Positions 46,001 to 61,300 of a DNA stretch of 64,000 nt are shown one piece after another. A model generated the notes under the pieces. That model was given only the letters and a program-made list of their open reading frames with translations, ran no database searches and was not told the origin of the DNA. Source of the stretch: Leptasterias polaris (lineage: Eukaryota > Echinodermata > Asteroidea > Forcipulatida > Asteriidae); the NCBI GenBank assembly GCA_037783415.1, contig JAZGTN010000148.1:558001-622000 (forward strand), given 5' to 3'. The position numbers and the translations under genes are program-made. Each line of letters opens with the position of its first letter. Within the stretch, counting starts at the first letter, position 1.

Positions 46001-49000
46001 AAACCCCTCAAAACGCGCTGAGATTAATTCTTTACTAAGAAACATGGGTGTACTGAACAAACTGGTTGATTCTGAACGTATTCTGAGAAAAAAATTCAAA
46101 CCCCTCAAAACACGCTGAGATGAATTTTTTAATAAGAAACAAGGGTGTACTGAACAAACTGGTTGATTATGAGCGTATTCTGAGACGAAAAAAATTCAAA
46201 CCCCTCAGAATGCGCTGAGATTAATTCTTTACTAAGAAACATGGGTGTACTGAACAAACTGGTTGATTCTGAGCGTATTCTGAGACGAAAAAAATTCAAA
46301 CCCCTCAGAATGCGCTGAGATTAATTCTTTACTAAGAAACATGGGTGTACTGAACAAACTGGGTGATTCTGAGCGTATTCTGAGACGAAAAAAATTCAAA
46401 CCCCTCAAAACGCGCTGAGATTAATTCTTTACTAAGAAACATGGGTGTACTGAACAAACTGGTTGATTCTGAGCGTATTCTGAGACGAAAAAAATTCAAA
46501 CCCCTCAAAACACGCTGAGATGAATTTTTTAATAAGAAACAAGGGTGTACTGAACAAACTGGTTGATTCTGAGCGTATTCTGAGACGAAAAAATTCAAAC
46601 CCCTCAGAATGGGCTGAGATTAATTCTTTACTAAGAAACATGGGTGTACTGAACAAACTGGTTGATTCTGAGCGTGATCGGAGACGAAAAAAATTCAAAC
46701 CCCTTAGAATGCGCTGAGATTAATTCTTTACTAAGAAACATGGGTGTACTGAACAAACTGGTTGATTCTGAGCGTGATCGGAGACGAAAAAAATTCAAAC
46801 CCCTTAAAACGAGTTGAGATTAATTCTTTACTAAGAAACAAGGGTGTACTGAACAAACTGGTTGATTCTGAGCGTATTCTGAGACGAAAAAAATTCAAAC
46901 CCCTCAAAACACGCTGAGATTAATTCTTTACTAAGAAACATGGGTGTACTGAACAAACTGGTTGATTCTGAGCGTATTCTGAGACGAAAAAAAATTCAAA
47001 CCCCTCAAAACACGCTGAGATGAATTTTTTAATAAGAAACAAGGGTGTACTGAACAAACTGGTTGATTCTGAGCGTATTCTGAGACGAAAAAAATTCAAA
47101 CCCCTCAGAATGCGCTGAGATTAATTCTTTACTAAGAAACATGGGTGTACTGAACAAACTGGTTGATTCTGAGCGTGATCGGAGACGAAAAAAATTCAAA
47201 CCCCTCAGAATGCGCTGAGATTAATTCTTTACTAAGAAACATGGGTGTACTGAACAAACTGGTTGATTCTGAGCGTATTCTGAGACGAAAAAAATTCAAA
47301 CCCCTCAAAACGCGCTGAGATGAATTTTTTAATAAGAAACAAGGGTGTACTGAACAAACTGGTTGATTCTGAGCGTATTCTGAGACGCAAAAAATTCAAA
47401 CCCCTCAGAATGCGCTGAGATTAATTCTTTACTAAGAAACATGGGTGTACTGAACAAACTGGTTGATTCTGAGCGTGATCGGAGACGAAAAAAATTCAAA
47501 CCCCTCAGAATGCGCTGAGATTAATTCTTTACTAAGAAACATGGGTGTACTGAACAAACTGGTTGATTCTGAGCGTATTCTGAGACGAAAAAAATTCAAA
47601 CCCCTCAGAATGCGCTGAGATTAATTCTTTACTAAGAAACAAGGGTGTACTGAACAAACTGGTTGATTCTGAGCGTATTCTGAGACGAACAAAATTCAAA
47701 CCCCTCAGAATGCGCTGAGATGAATTTTTTAATAAGAAACAAGGGTGTACTGAACAAACTGGTTGATTCTGAGCGTGATCGGAGACGAAAAAAATTCAAA
47801 CCCCTTAAAACGCGTTGAGATTAATTCTTTACTAAGAAACAAGGCTGTACTGAACAAACTGGTTGATTCTGAGCGTATTCTGAGACGAAAAAAATTCAAA
47901 CCCCTCAGAATGCGCTGAGATTAATTCTTTACTAAGAAACATGGGTGTACTGAACAAACTGGTTGATTCTGAGCGTATTCTGAGACGAAAAAAATTCAAA
48001 CCCCTCAAAACGCGCTGAGATTAATTCTTTACTAAGAAACATGGGTGTACTGAACAAACTGGTTGATTCTGAGCGTATTCTGAGACGAAAAAAATTCAAA
48101 CCCCTCAAAACACGCTGAGATGAATTTTTTAATAAGAAACAAGGGTGTACTGAACAAACTGGTTGATTCTGAGCGTATTCTGAGACGAAAAAAATTCAAA
48201 CCCCTCAGAATGCGCTGAGATTAATTCTTTACTAAGAAACATGGGTGTACTGAACAAACTGGTTGATTCTGAGCGTGATCGGAGACGAAAAAAATTCAAA
48301 CCCCTCAGAATGCGCTGAGATTAATTCTTTACTAAGAAACATGGGTGTACTGAACAAACTGGTTGAATCTGAGCGTATTCTGAGACGAAAAAAATTCAAA
48401 CCCCTCAGAATGCGCTGAGATTAATTCTTTACTAAGAAACAAGGGTGTACTGAACAAACTGGTTGATTCTGAGCGTATTCTGAGACGAAAAAAATTCAAA
48501 CCCCTTAAAACGCGTTGAGATTAATTCTTTACTAAGAAACAAGGGTGTACTGAACAAACTGGTTGATTCTGAGCGTATTCTGAGACGAAAAAAATTCAAA
48601 CCCCTCAGAATGCGCTGAGATTAATTCTTTACTAAGAAACATGGGTGTACTGAACAAACTGGTTGATTCTGAGCGTATTCTGAGACGAAAAAAATTCAAA
48701 CCCCTCAAAACGCACTGAGATTAATTCTTTACTAAGAAACATGGGTGTACTGAACAAACTGGTTGATTCTGAGCGTATTCTGAGACGAAAAAAATTCAAA
48801 CCCCTCAAAACGCGCTGAGATTAATTCTTTACTAAGAAACAAGGGTGTACTGAACAAACTGGTTGATTCTGAGCGTATTCTGAGACGAAAAAAATTCAAA
48901 CCCCTCAAAACGCGCTGAGATTAATTCTTTACTAAGAAACATGGGTGTACTGAACAAACTGGTTGATTCTGAGCGTATTCTGAGACGAAAAAAATTCAAA

Positions 49001-49400
49001 CCCCTCAAAACACGCTGAGATGAATTTTTTAATAAGAAACAAGGGTGTACTGAACAAACTGGTTGATTCTGAGCGTATTCTGAGACGAAAAAATTTCAAA
49101 CCCCTCACAACGCGCTGAGATTAATTCTTTACTAAGAAACATGGGTGTACTGAACAAACTGGTTGATTCTGAGCGTATTCTGAGACGAAAAAAATTCAAA
49201 CCCCTCAAAACGCGCTGAGATTAATTCTTTACTAAGAAACAAGGGTGTACTGAACAAACTGGTTGATTCTGAGCGTATTCTGAGACGAAAAAAATTCAAA
49301 CCCCTCAAAACGCGCTGAGATTAATTCTTTACTAAGAAACATGGGTGTACTGAACAAACTGGTTGATTCTGAGCGTATTCTGAGACGAAAAAAATTCAAA
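41500..49400. repeat. 8-kb block, left copy of a 14-kb-spaced duplication
   Basis: Rare variants here recur at 55.7-63.8 kb: cgaacaaaat at 41990 (then 56184), ttaattctttaataag at 44631 (58825), cccctaaaaacgcg at 45801 (59995), tctgaacgta at 46071 (60265), gaatgggctg at 46607 (60701), gacgcaaaaa at 47384 (61878), aaggctgtac at 47841 (62335) and ggttgaatct at 48361 (62855). Offsets are 14194, then 14094, then 14494, so the copies differ by one missing and four extra monomers. Confidence 0.9.
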
Positions 49401-49799
49401 CCCCTCAGAATGCGCTGAGATTAATTCTTTACTAAGAAACAAGGGTGTACTGAACAAACTGGTTGATTCTGAGCGTATTCTGAGACGAAAAAAATTCAAA
49501 CCCCTCAGAATGCGCTGAGATGAATTTTTTAATAAGAAACAAGGGTGTACTGAACAAACTGGTTGATTCTGAGCGTATTCTGAGACGAAAAAAATTCAAA
49601 CCCCTCAGAATGCGCTGAGATTAATTCTTTACTAAGAAACATGGGTGTACTGAACAAACTGGTTGATTCTGAGCGTGATCGGAGACGAAAAAAATTCAAA
49701 CCCCTCAGAATGCGCTGAGATTAATTCTTTACTAAGAAACATGGGTGTACTGAACAAACTGGTTGATTCTGAGCGTATTCTGAGACGAAAAAAATTCAA

Positions 49800-52700
49800 A
49801 CCCCTCAAAACGCGCTGAGATGATTTTTTTAATAAGAAACAAGGGTGTACTGAACAAACTGGTTGATTCTGAGCGTATTCTGAGACGAAAAAAATTCAAA
49901 CCCCTCAGAATGCGCTGAGATTAATTCTTTACTAAGAAACATGGGTGTACTGAACAAACTGGTTGATTCTGAGCGTGATCGGAGACGAAAAAAATTCAAA
50001 CCCCTCAGAATGCGCTGAGATTAATTCTTTACTAAGAAACATGGGTGTACTGAACAAACTGGTTGATTCTGAGCGTATTCTGAGACGAAAAAAATTCAAA
50101 CCCCTCAGAATGCGCTGAGATTAATTCTTTACTAAGAAACAAGGGTGTACTGAACAAACTGGTTGATTCTGAGCGTATTCTGAGACGAACAAAATTCAAA
50201 CCCCTCAGAATGCGCTGAGATGAATTTTTTAATAAGAAACAAGGGTGTACTGAACAAACTGGTTGATTCTGAGCGTGATCGGAGACGAAAAAAATTCAAA
50301 CCCCTTAAAACGCGTTGAGATTAATTCTTTACTAAGAAACAAGGGTGTACTGAACAAACTGGTTGATTCTGAGCGTATTCTGAGACGAAAAAAATTCAAA
50401 CCCCTCAGAATGCGCTGAGATTAATTCTTTACTAAGAAACATGGGTGTACTGAACAAACTGGTTGATTCTGAGCGTATTCTGAGACGAAAAAAATTCAAA
50501 CCCCTCAGAATGCGCTGAGATTAATTCTTTACTAAGAAACATGGGTGTACTGAACAAACTGGTTGATTCTGAGCGTATTCTGAGACGAAAAAAATTCAAA
50601 CCCCTCAAAACACGCTGAGATGAATTTTTTAATAAGAAACAAGGGTGTACTGAACAAACTGGTTGATTCTGAGCGTATTCTGAGACGAAAAAAATTCAAA
50701 CCCCTCAGAATGCGCTGAGATTAATTCTTTACTAAGAAACATGGGTGTACTGAACAAACTGGTTGATTCTGAGCGTGATCGGAGACGAAAAAAATTCAAA
50801 CCCCTCAGAATGCGCTGAGATTAATTCTTTACTAAGAAACATGGGTGTACTGAACAAACTGGTTGATTCTGAGCGTATTCTGAGACGAAAAAAATTCAAA
50901 CCCCTCAGAATGCGCTGAGATTAATTCTTTACTAAGAAACAAGGGTGTACTGAACAAACTGGTTGATTCTGAGCGTATTCTGAGACGAAAAAAATTCAAA
51001 CCCCTCAGAATGCGCTGAGATGAATTTTTTAATAAGAAACAAGGGTGTACTGAACAAACTGGTTGATTCTGAGCGTGATCGGAGACGAAAAAAATTCAAA
51101 CCCCTTAAAACGCGTTGAGATTAATTCTTTACTAAGAAACAAGGGTGTACTGAACAAACTGGTTGATTCTGAGCGTATTCTGAGACGAACAAAATTCAAA
51201 CCCCTCAGAATGCGCTGAGATGAATTTTTTAATAAGAAACAAGGGTGTACTGAACAAACTGGTTGATTCTGAGCGTGATCGGAGACGAAAAAAATTCAAA
51301 CCCCTTAAAACGCGTTGAGATTAATTCTTTACTAAGAAACAAGGGTGTACTGAACAAACTGGTTGATTCTGAGCGTATTCTGAGACGAAAAAAATTCAAA
51401 CCCCTCAGAATGCGCTGAGATTAATTCTTTACTAAGAAACATGGGTGTACTGAACAAACTGGTTGATTCTGAGCGTATTCTGAGACGAAAAAAATTCAAA
51501 CCCCTCAAAACGCGCTGAGATTAATTCTTTACTAAGAAACATGGGTGTACTGAACAAACTGGTTGATTCTGAGCGTATTCTGAGACGAAAAAAATTCAAA
51601 CCCCTCAAAACACGCTGAGATGAATTTTTTAATAAGAAACAAGGGTGTACTGAACAAACTGGTTGATTTTGAGCGTATTCTGAGACGAAAAAAATTCAAA
51701 CCCCTCAGAATGCGCTGAGATTAATTCTTTACTAAGAAACATGGGTGTACTGAACAAACTGGTGATTCTGAGCGTGATCGGAGACGAAAAAAATTCAAAC
51801 CCCTCAGAATGCGCTGAGATTAATTCTTTACTAAGAAACATGGGTGTACTGAACAAACTGGTTGATTCTGAGCGTATTCTGAGACGAAAAAAATTCAAAC
51901 CCCTCAGAATGCGCTGAGATTAATTCTTTACTAAGAAACAAGGGTGTACTGAACAAACTGGTTGATTCTGAGCGTATTCTGAGACGAAAAAAATTCAAAC
52001 CCCTCAGAATGCGCTGAGATGAATTTTTTAATAAGAAACAAGGGTGTACTGAACAAACTGGTTGATTCTGAGCGTGATCGGAGACGAAAAAAATTCAAAC
52101 CCCTTAAAACGCGTTGAGATTAATTCTTTACTAAGAAACATGGGTGTACTGAACAAACTGGTTGATTCTGAGCGTATTCTGAGACGAAAAAAATTCAAAC
52201 CCCTCACAACGCGCTGAGATTAATTCTTTACTAAGAAACATGGGTGTACTGAACAAACTGGTTGATTCTGAGCGTATTCTGAGACGAAAAAAATTCAAAC
52301 CCCTCAAAACGCGCTGAGATTAATTCTTTACTAAGAAACAAGGGTGTACTGAACAAACTGGTTGATTCTGAGCGTATTCTGAGACGAAAAAAATTCAAAC
52401 CCCTCAAAACGCGCTGAGATTAATTCTTTACTAAGAAACATGGGTGTACTGAACAAACTGGTTGATTCTGAGCGTATTCTGAGACGAAAAAAATTCAAAC
52501 CCCTCAGAATGCGCTGAGATTAATTCTTTACTAAGAAACAAGGGTGTACTGAACAAACTGGTTGATTCTGAGCGTATTCTGAGACGAAAAAAATTCAAAC
52601 CCCTCAGAATGCGCTGAGATGAATTTTTTAATAAGAAACAAGGGTGTACTGAACAAACTGGTTGATTCTGAGCGTATTCTGAGACGAAAAAAATTCAAAC

Positions 52701-55700
52701 CCCTCAGAATGCGCTGAGATTAATTCTTTACTAAGAAACATGGGTGTACTGAACAAACTGGTTGATTCTGAGCGTGATCGGAGACGAAAAAAATTCAAAC
52801 CCCTCAGAATGCGCTGAGATTAATTCTTTACTAAGAAACATGGGTGTACTGAACAAACTGGTTGATTCTGAGCGTATTCTGAGACGAAAAAAATTCAAAC
52901 CCCTCAAAACGCGCTGAGATGATTTTTTTAATAAGAAACAAGGGTGTACTGAACAAACTGGTTGATTCTGAGCGTATTCTGAGACGAAAAAAATTCAAAC
53001 CCCTCAGAATGCGCTGAGATTAATTCTTTACTAAGAAACATGGGTGTACTGAACAAACTGGTTGATTCTGAGCGTGATCGGAGACGAAAAAAATTCAAAC
53101 CCCTCAGAATGCGCTGAGATTAATTCTTTACTAAGAAACATGGGTGTACTGAACAAACTGGTTGATTCTGAGCGTATTCTGAGACGAAAAAAATTCAAAC
53201 CCCTCAGAATGCGCTGAGATTAATTCTTTACTAAGAAACAAGGGTGTACTGAACAAACTGGTTGATTCTGAGCGTATTCTGAGACGAACAAAATTCAAAC
53301 CCCTCAGAATGCGCTGAGATGAATTTTTTAATAAGAAACAAGGGTGTACTGAACAAACTGGTTGATTCTGAGCGTGATCGGAGACGAAAAAAATTCAAAC
53401 CCCTTAAAACGCGTTGAGATTAATTCTTTACTAAGAAACAAGGGTGTACTGAACAAACTGGTTGATTCTGAGCGTATTCTGAGACGAAAAAAATTCAAAC
53501 CCCTCAGAATGCGCTGAGATTAATTCTTTACTAAGAAACATGGGTGTACTGAACAAACTGGTTGATTCTGAGCGTATTCTGAGACGAAAAAAATTCAAAC
53601 CCCTCAAAACGCGCTGAGATTAATTCTTTACTAAGAAACATGGGTGTACTGAACAAACTGGTTGATTCTGAGCGTATTCTGAGACGAAAAAAATTCAAAC
53701 CCCTCAAAACACGCTGAGATGAATTTTTTAATAAGAAACAAGGGTGTACTGAACAAACTGGTTGATTCTGAGCGTATTCTGAGACGAAAAAAATTCAAAC
53801 CCCTCAGAATGCGCTGAGATTAATTCTTTACTAAGAAACATGGGTGTACTGAACAAACTGGTTGATTCTGAGCGTGATCGGAGACGAAAAAAATTCAAAC
53901 CCCTCAGAATGCGCTGAGATTAATTCTTTACTAAGAAACATGGGTGTACTGAACAAACTGGTTGATTCTGAGCGTATTCTGAGACGAAAAAAATTCAAAC
54001 CCCTCAGAATGCGCTGAGATTAATTCTTTACTAAGAAACAAGGGTGTACTGAACAAACTGGTTGATTCTGAGCGTATTCTGAGACGAAAAAAATTCAAAC
54101 CCCTCAGAATGCGCTGAGATGAATTTTTTAATAAGAAACAAGGGTGTACTGAACAAACTGGTTGATTCTGAGCGTGATCGGAGACGAAAAAAATTCAAAC
54201 CCCTTAAAACGCGTTGAGATTAATTCTTTACTAAGAAACAAGGGTGTACTGAACAAACTGGTTGATTCTGAGCGTATTCTGAGACGAACAAAATTCAAAC
54301 CCCTCAGAATGCGCTGAGATGAATTTTTTAATAAGAAACAAGGGTGTACTGAACAAACTGGTTGATTCTGAGCGTGATCGGAGACGAAAAAAATTCAAAC
54401 CCCTTAAAACGCGTTGAGATTAATTCTTTACTAAGAAACAAGGGTGTACTGAACAAACTGGTTGATTCTGAGCGTATTCTGAGACGAAAAAAATTCAAAC
54501 CCCTCAGAATGCGCTGAGATTAATTCTTTACTAAGAAACATGGGTGTACTGAACAAACTGGTTGATTCTGAGCGTATTCTGAGACGAAAAAAATTCAAAC
54601 CCCTCAAAACGCGCTGAGATTAATTCTTTACTAAGAAACATGGGTGTACTGAACAAACTGGTTGATTCTGAGCGTATTCTGAGACGAAAAAAATTCAAAC
54701 CCCTCAAAACACGCTGAGATGAATTTTTTAATAAGAAACAAGGGTGTACTGAACAAACTGGTTGATTTTGAGCGTATTCTGAGACGAAAAAAATTCAAAC
54801 CCCTCAGAATGCGCTGAGATTAATTCTTTACTAAGAAACATGGGTGTACTGAACAAACTGGTGATTCTGAGCGTGATCGGAGACGAAAAAAATTCAAACC
54901 CCTCAGAATGCGCTGAGATTAATTCTTTACTAAGAAACATGGGTGTACTGAACAAACTGGTTGATTCTGAGCGTATTCTGAGACGAAAAAAATTCAAACC
55001 CCTCAGAATGCGCTGAGATTAATTCTTTACTAAGAAACAAGGGTGTACTGAACAAACTGGTTGATTCTGAGCGTATTCTGAGACGAAAAAAATTCAAACC
55101 CCTCAGAATGCGCTGAGATGAATTTTTTAATAAGAAACAAGGGTGTACTGAACAAACTGGTTGATTCTGAGCGTGATCGGAGACGAAAAAAATTCAAACC
55201 CCTTAAAACGCGTTGAGATTAATTCTTTACTAAGAAACATGGGTGTACTGAACAAACTGGTTGATTCTGAGCGTATTCTGAGACGAAAAAAATTCAAACC
55301 CCTCACAACGCGCTGAGATTAATTCTTTACTAAGAAACATGGGTGTACTGAACAAACTGGTTGATTCTGAGCGTATTCTGAGACGAAAAAAATTCAAACC
55401 CCTCAAAACGCGCTGAGATTAATTCTTTACTAAGAAACAAGGGTGTACTGAACAAACTGGTTGATTCTGAGCGTATTCTGAGACGAAAAAAATTCAAACC
55501 CCTCAAAACGCGCTGAGATTAATTCTTTACTAAGAAACAAGGGTGTACTGAACAAACTGGTTGATTCTGAGCGTATTCTGAGACGAAAAAAATTCAAACC
55601 CCTCAGAATGCGCTGAGATTAATTCTTTACTAAGAAACATGGGTGTACTGAACAAACTGGTTGATTCTGAGCGTGATCGGAGACGAAAAAAATTCAAACC

Positions 55701-58300
55701 CCTCAGAATGCGCTGAGATTAATTCTTTACTAAGAAACATGGGTGTACTGAACAAACTGGTTGATTCTGAGCGTATTCTGAGACGAAAAAAATTCAAACC
55801 CCTCAAAACGCGCTGAGATGATTTTTTTAATAAGAAACAAGGGTGTACTGAACAAACTGGTTGATTCTGAGCGTATTCTGAGACGAAAAAAATTCAAACC
55901 CCTCAGAATGCGCTGAGATTAATTCTTTACTAAGAAACATGGGTGTACTGAACAAACTGGTTGATTCTGAGCGTGATCGGAGACGAAAAAAATTCAAACC
56001 CCTCAGAATGCGCTGAGATTAATTCTTTACTAAGAAACATGGGTGTACTGAACAAACTGGTTGATTCTGAGCGTATTCTGAGACGAAAAAAATTCAAACC
56101 CCTCAGAATGCGCTGAGATTAATTCTTTACTAAGAAACAAGGGTGTACTGAACAAACTGGTTGATTCTGAGCGTATTCTGAGACGAACAAAATTCAAACC
56201 CCTCAGAATGCGCTGAGATGAATTTTTTAATAAGAAACAAGGGTGTACTGAACAAACTGGTTGATTCTGAGCGTGATCGGAGACGAAAAAAATTCAAACC
56301 CCTTAAAACGCGTTGAGATTAATTCTTTACTAAGAAACAAGGGTGTACTGAACAAACTGGTTGATTCTGAGCGTATTCTGAGACGAAAAAAATTCAAACC
56401 CCTCAGAATGCGCTGAGATTAATTCTTTACTAAGAAACATGGGTGTACTGAACAAACTGGTTGATTCTGAGCGTATTCTGAGACGAAAAAAATTCAAACC
56501 CCTCAAAACGCGCTGAGATTAATTCTTTACTAAGAAACATGGGTGTACTGAACAAACTGGTTGATTCTGAGCGTATTCTGAGACGAAAAAAATTCAAACC
56601 CCTCAAAACACGCTGAGATGAATTTTTTAATAAGAAACAAGGGTGTACTGAACAAACTGGTTGATTCTGAGCGTATTCTGAGACGAAAAAAATTCAAACC
56701 CCTCAGAATGCGCTGAGATTAATTCTTTACTAAGAAACATGGGTGTACTGAACAAACTGGTTGATTCTGAGCGTGATCGGAGACGAAAAAAATTCAAACC
56801 CCTCAGAATGCGCTGAGATTAATTCTTTACTAAGAAACATGGGTGTACTGAACAAACTGGTTGATTCTGAGCGTATTCTGAGACGAAAAAAATTCAAACC
56901 CCTCAGAATGCGCTGAGATTAATTCTTTACTAAGAAACAAGGGTGTACTGAACAAACTGGTTGATTCTGAGCGTATTCTGAGACGAAAAAAATTCAAACC
57001 CCTCAGAATGCGCTGAGATGAATTTTTTAATAAGAAACAAGGGTGTACTGAACAAACTGGTTGATTCTGAGCGTGATCGGAGACGAAAAAAATTCAAACC
57101 CCTTAAAACGCGTTGAGATTAATTCTTTACTAAGAAACAAGGGTGTACTGAACAAACTGGTTGATTCTGAGCGTATTCTGAGACGAACAAAATTCAAACC
57201 CCTCAGAATGCGCTGAGATGAATTTTTTAATAAGAAACAAGGGTGTACTGAACAAACTGGTTGATTCTGAGCGTGATCGGAGACGAAAAAAATTCAAACC
57301 CCTTAAAACGCGTTGAGATTAATTCTTTACTAAGAAACAAGGGTGTACTGAACAAACTGGTTGATTCTGAGCGTATTCTGAGACGAAAAAAATTCAAACC
57401 CCTCAGAATGCGCTGAGATTAATTCTTTACTAAGAAACATGGGTGTACTGAACAAACTGGTTGATTCTGAGCGTATTCTGAGACGAAAAAAATTCAAACC
57501 CCTCAAAACGCGCTGAGATTAATTCTTTACTAAGAAACATGGGTGTACTGAACAAACTGGTTGATTCTGAGCGTATTCTGAGACGAAAAAAATTCAAACC
57601 CCTCAAAACACGCTGAGATGAATTTTTTAATAAGAAACAAGGGTGTACTGAACAAACTGGTTGATTTTGAGCGTATTCTGAGACGAAAAAAATTCAAACC
57701 CCTCAGAATGCGCTGAGATTAATTCTTTACTAAGAAACATGGGTGTACTGAACAAACTGGTGATTCTGAGCGTGATCGGAGACGAAAAAAATTCAAACCC
57801 CTCAGAATGCGCTGAGATTAATTCTTTACTAAGAAACATGGGTGTACTGAACAAACTGGTTGATTCTGAGCGTATTCTGAGACGAAAAAAATTCAAACCC
57901 CTCAGAATGCGCTGAGATTAATTCTTTACTAAGAAACAAGGGTGTACTGAACAAACTGGTTGATTCTGAGCGTATTCTGAGACGAAAAAAATTCAAACCC
58001 CTCAGAATGCGCTGAGATGAATTTTTTAATAAGAAACAAGGGTGTACTGAACAAACTGGTTGATTCTGAGCGTGATCGGAGACGAAAAAAATTCAAACCC
58101 CTTAAAACGCGTTGAGATTAATTCTTTACTAAGAAACATGGGTGTACTGAACAAACTGGTTGATTCTGAGCGTATTCTGAGACGAAAAAAATTCAAACCC
58201 CTCACAACGCGCTGAGATTAATTCTTTACTAAGAAACATGGGTGTACTGAACAAACTGGTTGATTCTGAGCGTATTCTGAGACGAAAAAAATTCAAACCC
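49800..58300. repeat. 3099/2899-bp higher-order repeats, three copies
   Basis: The tgattttttt variant is at 49821, 52920 and 55819; the ggttgatttt variant at 51661, 54760 and 57659; the ccctcacaacg variant (anchored on caacg) at 52207, 55306 and 58205. All give spacings of 3099 then 2899, so the third copy start is two monomers nearer. The ggttgatttt and cacaacg markers also occur once earlier (43465 and 44011), 8196 bases before, linking this block to the left part of the array. Confidence 0.92.
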
Positions 58301-61300
58301 CTCAAAACGCGCTGAGATTAATTCTTTACTAAGAAACAAGGGTGTACTGAACAAACTGGTTGATTCTGAGCGTATTCTGAGACGAAAAAAATTCAAACCC
58401 CTCAAAACGCGCTGAGATTAATTCTTTACTAAGAAACATGGGTGTACTGAACAAACTGGTTGATTCTGAGCGTATTCTGAGACGAAAAAAATTCAAACCC
58501 CTCAGAATGCGCTGAGATTAATTCTTTACTAAGAAACAAGGGTGTACTGAACAAACTGGTTGATTCTGAGCGTATTCTGAGACGAAAAAAATTCAAACCC
58601 CTCAGAATGCGCTGAGATGAATTTTTTAATAAGAAACAAGGGTGTACTGAACAAACTGGTTGATTCTGAGCGTGATCGGAGACGAAAAAAATTCAAACCC
58701 CTTAAAACGCGTTGAGATTAATTCTTTACTAAGAAACAAGGGTGTACTGAACAAACTGGTTGATTCTGAGCGTATTCTGAGACGAAAAAAATTCAAACCC
58801 CTCAGAATGCGCTGAGATTAATTCTTTAATAAGAAACAAGGGTGTACTGAACAAACTGGTTGATTCTGAGCGTATTCTGAGACGAAAAAAATTCAAACCC
58901 CTCAGAATGCGCTGAGATTAATTCTTTACTAAGAAACAAGGGTGTACTGAACAAACTGGTTGATTCTGAGCGTATTCTGAGACGAAAAAAATTCAAACCC
59001 CTCAGAATGCGCTGAGATGAATTTTTTAATAAGAAACAAGGGTGTACTGAACAAACTGGTTGATTCTGAGCGTATTCTGAGACGAAAAAAATTCAAACCC
59101 CTCAGAATGCGCTGAGATGAATTTTTTAATAAGAAACAAGGGTGTACTGAACAAACTGGTTGATTCTGAGCGTGATCGGAGACGAAAAAAATTCAAACCC
59201 CTTAAAACGCGTTGAGATTAATTCTTTACTAAGAAACATGGGTGTACTGAACAAACTGGTTGATTCTGAGCGTATTCTGAGACGAAAAAAATTCAAACCC
59301 CTCACAACGCGCTGAGATTAATTCTTTACTAAGAAACATGGGTGTACTGAACAAACTGGTTGATTCTGAGCGTATTCTGAGACGAAAAAAATTCAAACCC
59401 CTCAAAACGCGCTGAGATTAATTCTTTACTAAGAAACAAGGGTGTACTGAACAAACTGGTTGATTCTGAGCGTATTCTGAGACGAAAAAAATTCAAACCC
59501 CTCAAAACGCGCTGAGATTAATTCTTTACTAAGAAACATGGGTGTACTGAACAAACTGGTTGATTCTGAGCGTATTCTGAGACGAAAAAAATTCAAACCC
59601 CTCAGAATGCGCTGAGATTAATTCTTTACTAAGAAACAAGGGTGTACTGAACAAACTGGTTGATTCTGAGCGTATTCTGAGACGAAAAAAATTCAAACCC
59701 CTCAGAATGCGCTGAGATGAATTTTTTAATAAGAAACAAGGGTGTACTGAACAAACTGGTTGATTCTGAGCGTGATCGGAGACGAAAAAAATTCAAACCC
59801 CTTAAAACGCGTTGAGATTAATTCTTTACTAAGAAACAAGGGTGTACTGAACAAACTGGTTGATTCTGAGCGTATTCTGAGACGAAAAAAATTCAAACCC
59901 CTCAGAATGCGCTGAGATTAATTCTTTACTAAGAAACATGGGTGTACTGAACAAACTGGTTGATTCTGAGCGTATTCTGAGACGAAAAAAATTCAAACCC
60001 CTAAAAACGCGCTGAGATTAATTCTTTACTAAGAAACATGGGTGTACTGAACAAACTGGTTGATTCTGAGCGTATTCTGAGACGAAAAAAATTCAAACCC
60101 CTCAAAACGCGCTGAGATTAATTCTTTACTAAGAAACAAGGGTGTACTGAACAAACTGGTTGATTCTGAGCGTATTCTGAGACGAAAAAAATTCAAACCC
60201 CTCAAAACGCGCTGAGATTAATTCTTTACTAAGAAACATGGGTGTACTGAACAAACTGGTTGATTCTGAACGTATTCTGAGAAAAAAATTCAAACCCCTC
60301 AAAACACGCTGAGATGAATTTTTTAATAAGAAACAAGGGTGTACTGAACAAACTGGTTGATTATGAGCGTATTCTGAGACGAAAAAAATTCAAACCCCTC
60401 AGAATGCGCTGAGATTAATTCTTTACTAAGAAACATGGGTGTACTGAACAAACTGGTTGATTCTGAGCGTATTCTGAGACGAAAAAAATTCAAACCCCTC
60501 AGAATGCGCTGAGATTAATTCTTTACTAAGAAACATGGGTGTACTGAACAAACTGGTTGATTCTGAGCGTATTCTGAGACGAAAAAAATTCAAACCCCTC
60601 AAAACACGCTGAGATGAATTTTTTAATAAGAAACAAGGGTGTACTGAACAAACTGGTTGATTCTGAGCGTATTCTGAGACGAAAAAATTCAAACCCCTCA
60701 GAATGGGCTGAGATTAATTCTTTACTAAGAAACATGGGTGTACTGAACAAACTGGTTGATTCTGAGCGTGATCGGAGACGAAAAAAATTCAAACCCCTTA
60801 GAATGCGCTGAGATTAATTCTTTACTAAGAAACATGGGTGTACTGAACAAACTGGTTGATTCTGAGCGTATTCTGAGACGAAAAAAATTCAAACCCCTCA
60901 CAACGCGCTGAGATTAATTCTTTAATAAGAAACAAGGGTGTACTGAACAAACTGGTTGATTCTGAGCGTATTCTGAGACGAAAAAAATTCAAACCCCTCA
61001 AAACGCGCTGAGATTAATTCTTTACTAAGAAACATGGGTGTACTGAACAAACTGGTTGATTCTGAGCGTATTCTGAGACGAAAAAAATTCAAACCCCTCA
61101 AAACACGCTGAGATGAATTTTTTAATAACAAACAAGGGTGTTCTGAACAAACTGGTTGATTCTGAGCGTATTCTGAGACGAAAAAAATTCAAACCCCTCA
61201 GAATGCGCTGAGATGAATTTTTTAATAAGAAACAAGGGTGTACTGAACAAACTGGTTGATTCTGAGCGTGATCGGAGACGAAAAAAATTCAAACCCCTTA

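Noticed and set aside
36711..61131. Recurring 60-89 codon frames (MNFFRLR..., MNFLIRNKG...) in the 100-bp array
   Set aside because: A 100-bp period shifts frame every unit. Identical frames reappear only because higher-order blocks are duplicated, and they exist on both strands.
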